From assembly GCA_020744425.1 (NCBI GenBank), contig JAGMUV010000053.1:62001-126000 (forward strand): DNA of 64,000 nucleotides. The letters are read 5' to 3'. The stretch is from Dactylonectria macrodidyma. Lineage: Eukaryota; Ascomycota; Sordariomycetes; Hypocreales; Nectriaceae. The notes beneath the pieces are model-generated. The model had not been told where the DNA came from. It saw nothing but the letters and a program-made list of their open reading frames with translations, and ran no database searches. Of the stretch, positions 1 to 9,218 are shown piece by piece. The position numbers and the translations under genes were made by a program. Positions within the stretch are counted from its first letter, which is position 1, and each line of letters opens with the position of its first letter.

Positions 1-3
1 AAA

Positions 4-531
4 CTACGTTGCTGGGCAACTGATTAAGGAGCGCATCGGTAACGCCTCTTGCGAATGTGTCGTTTGAGACAGAGTCTGATGTGGCAGAGGTCCAGAAAAA
101 GCCACTACAGGTCCTTTGACTGGTGCGGACTCCTTGACGATTGGGGTTGAGGCGGATCCCCTGACGAAAGTTTCGATGCCAAAGATGGAAAATGCAACAG
201 CCAAGTCATTGAAGTTGGCACCGTCGGGTCCGATCACAGCATTGGTGTAGTTTGACTGTGCTGTGAATGTCGTCGGAGAGCTACTCCAAAGCTCAGCCAC
301 GTCGTCACGTCCGACATATGCGGCGTTGGGGCCGCTGTTGTTGACGCCAAAGGCCGAGTCAAAGGCGTAATTGAGGGAATATGCCGCCGCAAAGGCATCA
401 TCCCGTGGTGCGTTCCAGCTCTTGAGCCCGTGAACCAACGTGTGGTAGTACAGGAACTCCTTGTGCGTCAAACCTGACCGACGACGAACCGCGGCGAGCT
501 GCTTTGGATATGATTGATCGAATTTTGCCAA
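4..531 (-). CDS. EthD-domain protein
   Basis: Single open frame of 175 aa ending in TAG at the window edge. The N-terminal half has the EthD pattern: basic residues followed by SGLTHKEFLYYHTLVHG (about residues 19-35), as in fungal EthD proteins where a 'GLTHEEF..W...HG' motif opens a dimeric alpha/beta-barrel domain. The core up to about residue 125 (ending near FGIETFVRG) completes the domain. The last 50 residues are Ser/Thr/Pro-rich with no recognisable fold. EthD proteins assist oxidative or decarboxylative steps on aromatic or polyketide substrates, but the reaction here cannot be read from sequence. It is on the same strand as the GMC oxidoreductase at 3266-4943, and only a transposon separates them, so the two were probably neighbours before the insertion. 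An extra exon upstream cannot be excluded. Confidence 0.75.
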   Translation of the reverse strand: MAKFDQSYPKQLAAVRRRSGLTHKEFLYYHTLVHGLKSWNAPRDDAFAAAYSLNYAFDSAFGVNNSGPNAAYVGRDDVAELWSSSPTTFTAQSNYTNAVIGPDGANFNDLAVAFSIFGIETFVRGSASTPIVKESAPVKGPVVAFSGPLPHQTLSQTTHSQEALPMRSLISCPAT

Positions 532-1012
532 GGACCCCTGAATAGCGAAGCCGAGGACGAGGAGCAGATTGGCAATGTGAGGAAATATGATGGTGAAAAT
601 CGGATTGTTTTAGTTGGGTGGAGCATGTATTTACAAAGATGGTTCATAACTTCAAGTTGTCATGGGACAGTCTTATATGTTCAGAAACGTGCCTTGAGAG
701 TTTGTCTCAATCTCGCTAAACTGCCTCAAGGTTCACTTGACCCTCCCGAGGAGCAGGGAACGGTGGGAGCGGGGGCGGGGGCGGGGCCGGGGCCGGAGGT
801 TCGGCGGTGGAACCCATGAGCCCTCTGTCAACAGGGTTGTACTCCCCTTTTACGAGGTCTTTTTGTGAACCTCGGTCGTATCGTGGCTTGTTTCACCCGC
901 TGAGTCATAGATGTAGCTTGCTAGTAACAGATTCTTGTTTGCTAGTTTACCAACCTCGGCGTTGCATGAGGAAATCATGAGCGCCCAGATTGGGGTTTTA
1001 TGTCTAACAATA
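532..1012. other. intergenic stretch, upstream of EthD gene
   Basis: No convincing gene. It holds the presumed EthD promoter, a G-rich tract with GGGGCG/GGGGCC units near 765-800, and ends at the TA dinucleotide (1011-1012) where the pogo-like element inserted. Confidence 0.5.
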
Positions 1013-3239
1013 CCATCCAGGACCACCTAATGCACACCCCCACCTAATGCACAACCAAAATTTCAATCTTCCCATACAAAATCCGAATTTTCAATTACAC
1101 CGCATTCGGCCAGGAATGAAGATACTCACGAACCAAGACCTGCCCTGTATAGGATTTATCATGAAATTTTAATATCGGCTTGAATTTTTTCCGTTCCGCG
1201 GCGTGGCTTAGTTCTCTAACCCTTTGAAAATTTTTCATTTTCGCCTCATCTAACCTATGCGACTACATCCACTCAAGTAGGCATATCACCAAATGTACTC
1301 GTGGAACTCCTGCAACAATGGTTCGGGGCGTTTATACCGAAGACGACGTAGCTGAGGCTATACTCGATTTTACTGATAGAGGCTTATCACATGCTGCGGC
1401 AGCCCAGAAACGTGGAGTGCCTCGGTGGACCATTTCTAGACGACTGTCCGGTCATGCGAGCAGGAATGAACGTATCCAGGCCCACCAGCGCATTTCAAAG
1501 ACCCAGGAGGAGACCCTCGTTCGTTGGGTGCTGCGACAAGAGTCTCTGGGCTATGCTCTCTCGCACAGCCAGCTCCGCGCCTGTGTCGAGGCCATCCTTC
1601 AACAACAGGGCGATAACAAGCCTCTGGGCAAGCACTGGACCACCAGGTTCGTCAAACGTCACCAACAACTATCTACAAAGCTTGGAAAACGCCAGGAAGC
1701 CGCCAGATTTGACGGGTTTACACCAAAGGCGGTCAATTGGCACTTCGATATCCGGGAAAACGAGTACGGCTGGATCAAGCCTGAGAACACGGTTAACGTG
1801 GACGAGGGCGGCATAATGGCGGGTTTCGGTAAGTCCTCTACAAGTTCTCTACGGGTTTTTATAGGGTATAACTAATTGGTTGTCCATAAGGCTTGGACAG
1901 CCTCGTAATCGGGAGTTCCGACCCGAAGAAGAAGGCGTTATTAAAAGGCGTCCAGTCGCGCACCTGGACCTCGTTTATTGAGGCTGTCACCGCAACTGGC
2001 CGTGCTTTGAAACCGGGAATTATCTTTAAAGGAAAAGAGCTGCAGAAGCAGTGGTTTCTTAACGAATTCGAATTAATAGCGGACTGGCACTATATCACAT
2101 CCCCGAACGGCTGGACCGACAACCATATAGCTCTCGAGTGGTTGAAGGACGTTTATCTACCTCAAACAGAGCCTCGTGATGCATCAGATGCGAGACTTAT
2201 TATCCTTGACGGTCACGGGAGCCATGCACAGGTGAGCCTTTCGGTGTTTTCGCCTCGGAGTCACCCGCTATAGGGTCGCTAACGAGCAGCCAGGACGAGT
2301 GGATGGCGACGTGCTTTCTGAACAATGTCTACTGCTGTTACCTACCAGCACATTGTTCCCATGGTTTTGCAACCGTTAGATAATGGAATTTTTAATGTAA
2401 TCAAAAGTGCGTATCGGAAAGAACTCCAAAAGCTGGCTAGTTTGACCGATTCTGCGCCGGTTGACAAAGCCAACTTTATTCGGGCATACGCGAAAGCCAG
2501 GGAGGCGGGCATGAGGAAGGATATTATCTTATCCGGCTGGAGGTTTACTGGAAATTGGCCTATCAACCGTCACAAAGCTCTAACACATCCGGAAATTCAA
2601 TCGGACAAAGAAAAAGTGCTGGAACGGTTCCAGACGCCGAGCCCTCCTCAACTGCACTCAGATGATACGCCGAAAACGAGCCGGCAGGTGAGAGATATGG
2701 CCAAACATCGAAGTCGTCCGACCAGGCGGAAGGATAGTAAGATCGCGAAGGGGCTGGAAGCTTTAGAGATGAAGGTCGCCGTTCAGAATGCGCGGATTAC
2801 TGGCCTCGAGGAGCAGATGGCCCATCTGCGGCGAGGGAAGAAAAGAAAGGCGGTACCAAACCCGAACCGACGATTCATGGCTCTGGCTGAGACTCTAGCG
2901 GCTGGAGAAGCTCTTCCAAACTCAAAGGAGGCAGAAATAGAGGTGGACGTGGATGAGGAGGTCGAGTCGGTGATTGAGGTGGGTGTCAGGTCAGAGGACG
3001 AAAGTGAGGACTTTATGGTGGTAACAAAGCACTGCCAGCGCACACGCAGCGGTCGGGAGGTCAAAAAACCATGCAGAGAGTAAAATTTGAACAATTTTCT
3101 AGGAACTGTCTCCAAAGCCTCCGTTTTAAAGTGTCAATGTGGCCTGTTTTTGCGAGCAGCAAAATTTGGATTTTGTATGAGAAGATCGAAATTTTGGTTG
3201 TGCATTAGGTGGGGGTGTGCATTAGGTGGTCCTGGATGG
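1013..3239 (+). mobile_element. pogo-like DNA transposon, copy 1
   Basis: A 2,227-bp element flanked by TA (1011-1012 and 3240-3241), the Tc1/mariner/pogo target duplication. The terminal inverted repeats start CCATCCAGGACCACC and match perfectly for about 50 bp before the first difference. Within each repeat a CCACCTAATGCACA motif occurs twice, starting at 1023 and 1040. The right end is the exact inverse. It carries one spliced transposase gene on the plus strand (1318-3083) with a frameshift. The element sits 27 bp beyond the stop codon of the GMC oxidoreductase and splits it from the EthD gene. Confidence 0.92.
1318..3083 (+). pseudogene. pogo-like transposase, one frameshift
   Basis: Three exons read about 1318-1828, 1891-2231 and 2294-3083, with GT-AG introns of 62 bp each. 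The N-terminus has a Psq/CENP-B-type helix-turn-helix (YTEDDVAEAILDFTDRG...AAQKRGVPRWTISRRL). The DDE_1 core is visible: first Asp in TVNVDEGG, second Asp in IILDGHGSH, third Asp in QPLDNGIF. Compared with the copy at 57344-58947, a T run at 2365-2368 has one extra T inside the conserved HCSHGLQPLDNG block, so the frame shifts by one just before the third catalytic Asp. No alternative acceptor before exon 3 repairs this, because the DEWMATCFLNN block upstream must be read in the first frame. The C-terminal part has a coiled-coil-like segment, a KKRKAVPNPN basic stretch and an acidic tail ending TRSGREVKKP. Probably inactive in cis, but recently so. Confidence 0.85.
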
Positions 3240-3265
3240 TAGTACTAGTCAAAAATTCAGAGCAT

Positions 3266-4943
3266 TCAGCGACGCTCGAGTGGCTTTTGTGACAGCTGGT
3301 CGGCCAGTCTCAGTGAGAGGGCCACAAGTGTAAGCGCCGGGTTCGCCTCGGGGCTGACCGGCAGGACAGACATGTCGCAGACCCAGAGGTTATCAAAGCC
3401 CTTGACCCTCAGGTCCGAGTCCACAACTCCCTTACCCTTGGGCCCATCCATTCGCATGGTGCCACACTCGTGAGAGAAGACGCCGAATCCCAAGTGCTGT
3501 GGGCGCGGAGCCGAATGGTCACACACCTTGTTCACATCGTCGTAGATGAACGAGTTCCTGACCTTGCGGATGATATCTTCCATGCCCGCCTGCACAACTT
3601 GCTTCACCGGAGGTCGTCGAATGCTGAGGACCGGATCCATGCTTGGAAGGTTCAGCACCTCATTAGTGTCGTCTAAGATACCAATGAACTCAAACAGGAC
3701 GCAGATGGTGTCGTAGTCTCCCTGGTTCTCGAAACCCTTCTGGGGGTTGATGAGCGTGCCCTTTCGGTCGTAGTATTGGGTGGTTGGGAGGGACGCAGAG
3801 CTGCCCGCAAGGAAGAAGTTTGCATTCACAGTGACAGTGAGGAGAGCAACTGCGCCCTCAATGGTAACCAAAGACTTCAGATTCACCGGCTTCGAAGTAA
3901 TGCCAGGGTCCTTCTCCTTTCCGAATCGGACATAGAAGATGTCGTGGTCGATGAGACCCCTGCCGATGAGTGGGTTGAGACGCTGCAGGCCACTGTTGAG
4001 GGCAATGGTGGCTGTTCCGATGGCACCGGCAGACATAATCACCTTGGCCTTGCCGACAAAGAGGTCCAGCATGGTCTTGTTCTTGGTGTTTCGGACTTTC
4101 AGGGACTTGACGCTTCTGCCACTATAGTGAGAGTCGGAGTTAGCGAGGCCGTAACGACGAAGGGAAAATGGCATGCTAGGGTACTTACGAGGCATCCTTT
4201 TCATCATGCTCCAAGGCGACGACCTCGGTGCTCAGGACCACGGTCAAGTACGGGTCGTTGGCGTAGATCCGGTTCATCAACGAAAGCGTGGTGCTGTACG
4301 CGCACTGAGGAAACTTGTAGGGCGCAGGGGCGTTGAACTGGGCGGCCACGGGCATCAGGTCGAAGCTCGTGTCAGGCAAAGAAGCATGAAGCATGTCCTT
4401 GACCTCGTCGATCTCAGAGGCGCTAATCTGGCCGCTTTCGAGGGGGTACTTGGCATCTTTCTGGGAGTTGTCGGTAATGAAGTTGAACGCCGTGTCGTAC
4501 CCACCGCCTTGTTTGAGGAACTGGTGGATTTCTTGGGGAAAGTACTCCCGGAGAGTCCCGTCACTGACCTCAGGAGTCCAGATGCCCCAGAGGTTAGTCC
4601 GACCGCCGACACAGTAGACGGGGCCGCCGACGTAGGACTCGGAGCCCTCGGTGCACTGCACCTTGGCCTTGACGGCGTCGTACACACTCTCGTTGCCCTC
4701 GGGCGAGTTGCTGGCGCCGCGGTTGAAGTAAGGGCGCGAGGTGTTGAGGACGTGGGTGGAGAAGATGACGGCTCCGCGCTCGATGAGGAGGACCTTCTTC
4801 TCCCTGCGTGCGAGGATCTCGGCCAGAGGGCCACCACCGAAGCCGCTGCCTACGATGATGTAGTCGTAGGCGTCGAGCTTGCTAAGGTGGCACCACCTCG
4901 AGGTCCATGGTGAGAAGATGCTCCATGACGGCAGGTGTTTCAA
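3266..4943 (-). CDS. GMC oxidoreductase, pyranose 2-oxidase-like
   Basis: Two exons, 4943-4189 and 4121-3266, joined across a 67-bp GTAAGT...CTATAG intron with frame kept, giving about 536 aa. The FAD-binding Rossmann loop is DYIIVGSGFGGG (about residues 27-38), followed by VLLIERG. GMC landmarks follow: VGGRTNLWGIW in the N-terminal half, SAGAIGTATIALNSG (the GMC signature-2 region), and the C-terminal block HECGTMRMD ... VVDSDLRVKGFDNLWVCDMSVLP ... NPALTLVALSLRLAD. The HECGTM histidine sits where the catalytic His of pyranose/glucose-type oxidases lies. These flavoproteins oxidise an alcohol or sugar carbon with O2 or another acceptor; the substrate is not deducible. There is no clear signal peptide. 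At 536 aa it is somewhat shorter than typical pyranose 2-oxidases (about 600). The pogo-like copy 1 ends 27 bp past its stop. Confidence 0.9.
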
Positions 4944-5237
4944 GCTTTAGTTTTCAAATTGTTGAGGTGTGATGTGGTTCGAAAGGAGGTTTGGGTGAAG
5001 AGAACGTTGAACCTTTATCATTTGTGAAGTCATTGTGGCACACCAGTACCTGTTGCTACCATGCACCACCCCCCTTTCGGTAACACCCCCCTTTCGGTAA
5101 CCAAAAAAATGGCCTTTCCATACAAAACTCACCAAGTTCACTTACATAGATTTCAGTCATTCTTGAACCTATTCGCAAGCCGTCGCCTTCAACGTATAAA
5201 GAAATGGCTAGAGTTTATTTTTTTTAAGGTCAGCTGG

Positions 5238-5498
5238 TGTTGGAATATCACTAACACTGCCAGGGCTAGCGCCAGGATCGTAGGCACCCACGTGTGTAGA
5301 CCACAGCTAGTAACAGCTGTAAGGGCACGTGCAGGTGCCTCCCTGCTAGATATAGGGCCACTTCGTGGCCCTATTACCTAGCCTAGATTCTGTTCTTAAG
5401 ACATCAAGTAAAACACCAAGTTAACCATCACGGTTTTGACGTCTCACCCGCCCGAAAGAGCAATTGCTATAACAGCAGGATACCTGAGTTATCCAACA
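5238..5498. repeat. solo LTR of a copia-like retrotransposon
   Basis: A 261-bp sequence starting TGTTGGAATATC and ending TTATCCAACA, with TG...CA ends and short inverted termini (TGTTGGA/TCCAACA). It is flanked by the 5-bp direct repeat GCTGG (5233-5237 and 5499-5503). The inverted copy of the same arm at 6789-7190 lacks it and has a single GCTGG-equivalent site, which independently confirms the insertion. No internal retrotransposon sequence remains. The expected origin is LTR-LTR recombination. The copia assignment rests on length, ends and the 5-bp duplication only. Confidence 0.88.
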
Positions 5499-5622
5499 GC
5501 TGGTAACATGGGACCGGTGGTCCGTGGTCACCCTGCACTTCAAAATTTGCAATCCAGCGCCCGAATCCCCTTCTGCCTACTGATGATTCCTCCTCTTGCC
5601 AGTCCTCCACAATTCACCTAAA

Positions 5623-6788
5623 ATGGCTTCAAAACGGCCTCGGAGTGTTTATACGGAGGATGAAATGGCTGATGCCATACTTGATATCACATAAAACGGC
5701 TTATCGCAACACCATGCCGCCCAGAAACACGGCATACCTCAGCACTCCATTTCCGACAGACTCCATGGCCAGACGGCCTCGGATGATCAGGTTCAACCTA
5801 ACCGACACTTATCCAGGAATCAGGAGGCTAATTTAGCTTCCTGGATTCTCCGTCAAGAGTCCCTAAGTTATGCTCCCTCCCATAGTCAGATCCGTGCCTG
5901 CGTCGTGGCTCTCTTGAAACAACAAAACCAGAAGCAGGAATTGGGACGCAACTGGTTAGCCAAATTCATCAAACGACATCTGGAGCTCAAGTCAAACCCT
6001 GAGAGACGCCAGGAGGCCAACAGATTCAATTAATTCACCCCGAAAGCGGTCCATTGGTACTTTGATATCAGGGAAGACGAGTACGATTGGATTAAGCCGG
6101 AAAACACCGTGAACGTTGATGAGGGCGGTATTATGACTGGTTTTGGTAAGTGTCTAACTTTTTATTCATAGAACTAGCTAATCAAACTTGTTTTCCAGGT
6201 CTGGATAGTCTGGTGGTTGGGAGTTCAGATCCAAAACGAAAGGCGCTACTCAAGGGCCCCCAGTCTCGTAACTAGACTTCATTTATTGAGGCTATCACTG
6301 CAGACGGCCGTGCCTTGAGGCCTGGCATAATTTTTAAGGGCAGGGAACTCCAACAACAGTGGTTTTTGGACGAATCCCCGAAAATAGCTGATTGGAATTA
6401 TATAACTTCGCCTAATGGATGGACAGACAACCACATTGCTATCGAGTGGCTTGAGAGGGTCTATTCGCCTCATACCCAGCCTGCCGACGAATCTGATGCC
6501 AGGTTTATTATTCTGGATGGACATAGAAGTCATGGAACGGTGCGCTTTTTGTTTATATGCCAAAGAATCAATGTTGATTTGAAACCTGACAAACGGATCG
6601 TAACGTGCTTTTCGAACAACGTCTAGTGTTGCTACCTCCCCGCCCTTCGTTCCCATGGTCTCCAGCCGTTGTATAACGGTGTTTTTAATGCTTTGAAGGC
6701 GGCATATCGGAAAGAGCTTGAAAAACTGGCTTCTCTGACTGATTCTGCACCTGTTGACAAGGTCAACTTTATACGGGCTTATGCCATA
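5623..6788 (+). pseudogene. pogo-like transposase, decayed and 3'-truncated
   Basis: Colinear with the transposases at 1318-3083 and 57344-58947, starting ATGGCTTCAAAACGG. The helix-turn-helix, TVNVDEGG and GPQSRN*TSFIEA blocks are recognisable. The frame has stops inside LDIT*NG, RFN*FTPK, N*TSFIEA and NNV*CC. At least two (TGG to TAG in the W of NWTSF, and G-to-A changes in RFDGF) are the C:G to T:A type expected from repeat-induced point mutation. The first intron (GTAAGT...TTCCAG, about 6147-6198) is conserved. Homology stops in NFIRAYA at 6788, where the inverted arm begins. Confidence 0.85.
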
Positions 6789-7190
6789 TTTCTGGGCGGC
6801 ATGGTGTTGCGATAAGCCGTTTTATGTGATATCAAGTATGGCATCAGCCATTTCATCCTCCGTATAAACACTCCGAGGCCGTTTTGAAGCCATTTTAGGT
6901 GAATTGTGGAGGACTGGCAAGAGGAGGAATCATCAGTAGGCAGAAGGGGATTCGGGCGCTGGATTGCAAATTTTGAAGTGCAGGGTGACCACGGACCACC
7001 GGTCCCATGTTACCAGCTGACCTTAAAAAAATAAACTCTAGCCATTTCTTTATACGTTGAAGGCGACGGCTTGCGAATAGGTTCAAGAATGACTGAAATC
7101 TATGTAAGTGAACTTGGTGAGTTTTGTATGGAAAGGCCATTTTTTTGGTTACCGAAAGGGGGGTGTTACCGAAAGGGGGGGGGTGCATGG
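6789..7190 (-). repeat. inverted duplication of the element's left arm
   Basis: Reads, on the minus strand, as the first 402 bp of the element: inverted repeat, 5' leader, start codon and the first codons of the transposase including the LDIT*NG stop. The same premature stop in both arms shows the duplication happened after that mutation. It lacks the solo LTR present in the other arm, so the LTR insertion came later or affected only the left arm. Confidence 0.88.
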
Positions 7191-7192
7191 TA

Positions 7193-7644
7193 CTAGCAGC
7201 ACGTCAGACACTTAATTTTGGGTCACTTTAGAGGGCTTTAAGGGCAAGAAGGGTCTTTGCCTCAGTATTTGATTGTCACATGCTTGGGAGTGAAGATTTA
7301 ATGGATGAAGTAGAATGTTAAGTGTAGGAGGGAAAAGTGTATCGCACACTGCGATACTGTTACAGCCTGGTCCTCCGGAACGGCGATGGGCTTAAAAGGT
7401 GAGCTAGTGTGCCCAATGGTTGCTGCAATAGCGATTATTGACTAATCTTTTGCCCTGTGGTACAGCGGTCCAGCACAACTGTTACAGATGCGTCGCATGC
7501 TTATTAAGTACGTTAGGTTATATATATATTTAAATATCTAAGTGATTAATCTTTTTTTGTATACTATAATAGTTAAAGGTATAGCTATTATAGCCTTTTA
7601 TTACCACAACAACGCTAGTTTCCATGTCCTTCAAGTCTGGCCCT
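7193..7644. other. intergenic, AT-rich
   Basis: No gene seen. 7510-7620 is strongly AT-rich and lies directly 3' of the dioxygenase gene on the minus strand, so it should hold that gene's 3' UTR and polyadenylation region. Confidence 0.4.
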
Positions 7645-8637
7645 TCAGTCAACGTCCGGCACCGGCAACCCATCCACAATCTTCACTGTCATATTCAGTT
7701 TCTTCAGTGCCTCGATGCTCCTTTGATCTCTCAAAGCCGTAGTATCTTTCTCCGTGACAAGAACGAAATCATAGGTAAGCAACCTCATTCCCTCACGAGT
7801 TCCAGGATACTTGCTCGCCATCTCCCTGTCCACTTGTCCAAGGTCAACAATCAACGACTCCTTGACGCCAAATACGGCATCCGACGTCTCGTACGGATCG
7901 TTCCTCAAGTACAAGGCCGTCACCAGCGTGTCCCAGCCTTCTTTCTCAAACATGAAATGCATATGACTCGGCCTCATTGGATGCCTGTTCAACTTCAACA
8001 GCAGCTTGCCAACAGGTCCATCATGTGGAATAGGATAAGGAACCGGCACGATTCCCTTAAACCAGAAGTTGCCCTTCTCATCACTCTTTAGGATGCAGCG
8101 CCCATCAGGCTTGTCCCTTCCCGCATGTTGGACGTCGTACATGCCACTCGAATCCGTCTCCCAAATGTCAATCATAACACCTGAAATCGGGCTGCTGTTG
8201 GTATCCTTGACGGTACAGACCACCAACAAAGGTTCGCCGTTCTGGTCGTGCGACATAAGACTGCCATTGCCGAGGTGCTCCGCATCATGAGTATGAAAGG
8301 GACCCAGAACAGTGCCTTCTGTCGAGCCTGCCGGCTTGGGATGGTCAACACTATCGACCAACAAACTCAATCCCAAGATGTCGCTTAGCAGGATGAACTC
8401 TTGTCGAACGTCTGTGCAGATTTGGCCCGTGGCAGTGAGGAACAAGATCGCCTGCAGCCATTCATTGTGCGATAGGCGTGTTTCGCGCGCATAGTCGTGA
8501 AGATGGACGACAAGGCGTTCAAGAAGAAACTTGAAGCGCGGTGAGGGGTTCGTCGAGTTTACCAAGTTCACATTATCTGTGATGTTGTCGATGGTTAGGT
8601 CCTTGAGCGGCGGAATTGTGACTTTGGTCGGATCCAT
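7645..8637 (-). CDS. intradiol ring-cleavage dioxygenase (catechol/hydroxyquinol 1,2-type)
   Basis: Uninterrupted frame of 330 aa. An N-terminal alpha-helical dimerisation domain (about residues 30-100) precedes the intradiol catalytic beta-sandwich (about 105-300). All four Fe(III) ligands are visible: Tyr167 in SSGMYDVQ, Tyr201 in VPVPYPIPHDG, and His225 and His227 in RPSHMHF. The GPFHT motif near 112-116 and DIWETDSSGMYD are family hallmarks. These enzymes open a 1,2-dihydroxybenzene ring between the hydroxyls, giving cis,cis-muconate or, from hydroxyquinol, maleylacetate. The N-terminal domain and length fit the catechol/hydroxyquinol subfamily rather than the protocatechuate one. It is separated by a 0.6-kb spacer from a Zn2Cys6 regulator on the same strand and lies about 10 kb from an aromatic FAD hydroxylase, so a shared catabolic role is likely. 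No intron is needed. Confidence 0.94.
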   Translation of the reverse strand: MDPTKVTIPPLKDLTIDNITDNVNLVNSTNPSPRFKFLLERLVVHLHDYARETRLSHNEWLQAILFLTATGQICTDVRQEFILLSDILGLSLLVDSVDHPKPAGSTEGTVLGPFHTHDAEHLGNGSLMSHDQNGEPLLVVCTVKDTNSSPISGVMIDIWETDSSGMYDVQHAGRDKPDGRCILKSDEKGNFWFKGIVPVPYPIPHDGPVGKLLLKLNRHPMRPSHMHFMFEKEGWDTLVTALYLRNDPYETSDAVFGVKESLIVDLGQVDREMASKYPGTREGMRLLTYDFVLVTEKDTTALRDQRSIEALKKLNMTVKIVDGLPVPDVD

Positions 8638-9218
8638 GTTAAAAACTGCGTCTGGAATTGAGGATTGATGGTTGAGGATAGACGATTGACGATTGACGAT
8701 TGACGATTGATGATTGATGATTAAGGAGATGATTCAACAAACTTGGCTACGTCTACTAAAGGAGTCAAAGGAACAGAGATATAAATTTGTGGCGAAAGCG
8801 ACAGGCTTTACTTTCGGCAGGGTTCTCTTCGTTTCTTTCTGATCCACTGGCAAGTTTGTTTATGGCTCAATCGCATCATCACCATCATCTCCGGTATCTG
8901 TTCTAGGTTTCATAAGCACTGGTGAGAGTTCCAAGGTCCGCGGCACACCCGAGGCCCCCGCAGCGGTGCCCAATCCCAATTCCATGTTCACACCAGCGGA
9001 GTCTCCGCGGATTTGGCATTTGAACCTCGGTCATCCCGAGCCGCCTTTTCAAAAACATGTCCGAAGGCACCATCAATGGACGCCGGCTTTTGTGTTTTTC
9101 CCGGTGTTCGCTGAAACTGTCTGTTGTTAGCCGCCTCACCTGACTAGATCGGGCCTGCGCAACTGGTACTCTCTGCTTTTAACGACCACTCTTCAAACTC
9201 TCATTGACCCTCAATTCT
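8638..9218. promoter_or_regulatory. dioxygenase 5' region with 7-bp tandem repeats
   Basis: About 580 bp between the dioxygenase start and the 3' end of the regulator gene. It contains six tandem copies of a 7-mer GATTGAC/GATTGAT (about 8681-8722), only some 45 bp upstream of the ATG, with related GATTGATG and GATAGAC units just before. No gene is supported; the minus-strand frame at 8903-9139 has no recognisable features. Whether the 7-mer array affects transcription is unknown. Confidence 0.45.

Larger units (their letters stand above)
5059..7190 (+). mobile_element. pogo-like DNA transposon, copy 2, rearranged
   Basis: A 2,132-bp element flanked by TA (5057-5058, 7191-7192). The ends start CCATGCACC and contain a CCCCCCTTTCGGTAAC motif twice, with the CTTTCGG cores starting at 5074 and 5091. 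It carries a transposase gene on the plus strand with several stops. The right end is not a normal right end. From 6789 to 7190 it is an inverted copy of the left 5059-5727 without the solo LTR, so the inverted repeats are about 400 bp long. The 3' third of the transposase gene is missing, replaced by this duplicated arm. Confidence 0.9.

Noticed and set aside
1391..1816. Overlapping frame inside the pogo transposase exon
   Set aside because: Shadow frame of the real transposase in another phase; many similar shadows occur inside the LINE, Crypton and GMC genes.
3266..4943. Reading the GMC gene as two separate genes because of the frame break near 4190
   Set aside because: A standard GTAAGT...CTATAG intron joins the halves in frame between conserved GMC blocks.
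8903..9139. 78-aa minus-strand frame in the dioxygenase 5' region
   Set aside because: No domain, no splice logic, and its composition is like that of random frames in GC-rich DNA.
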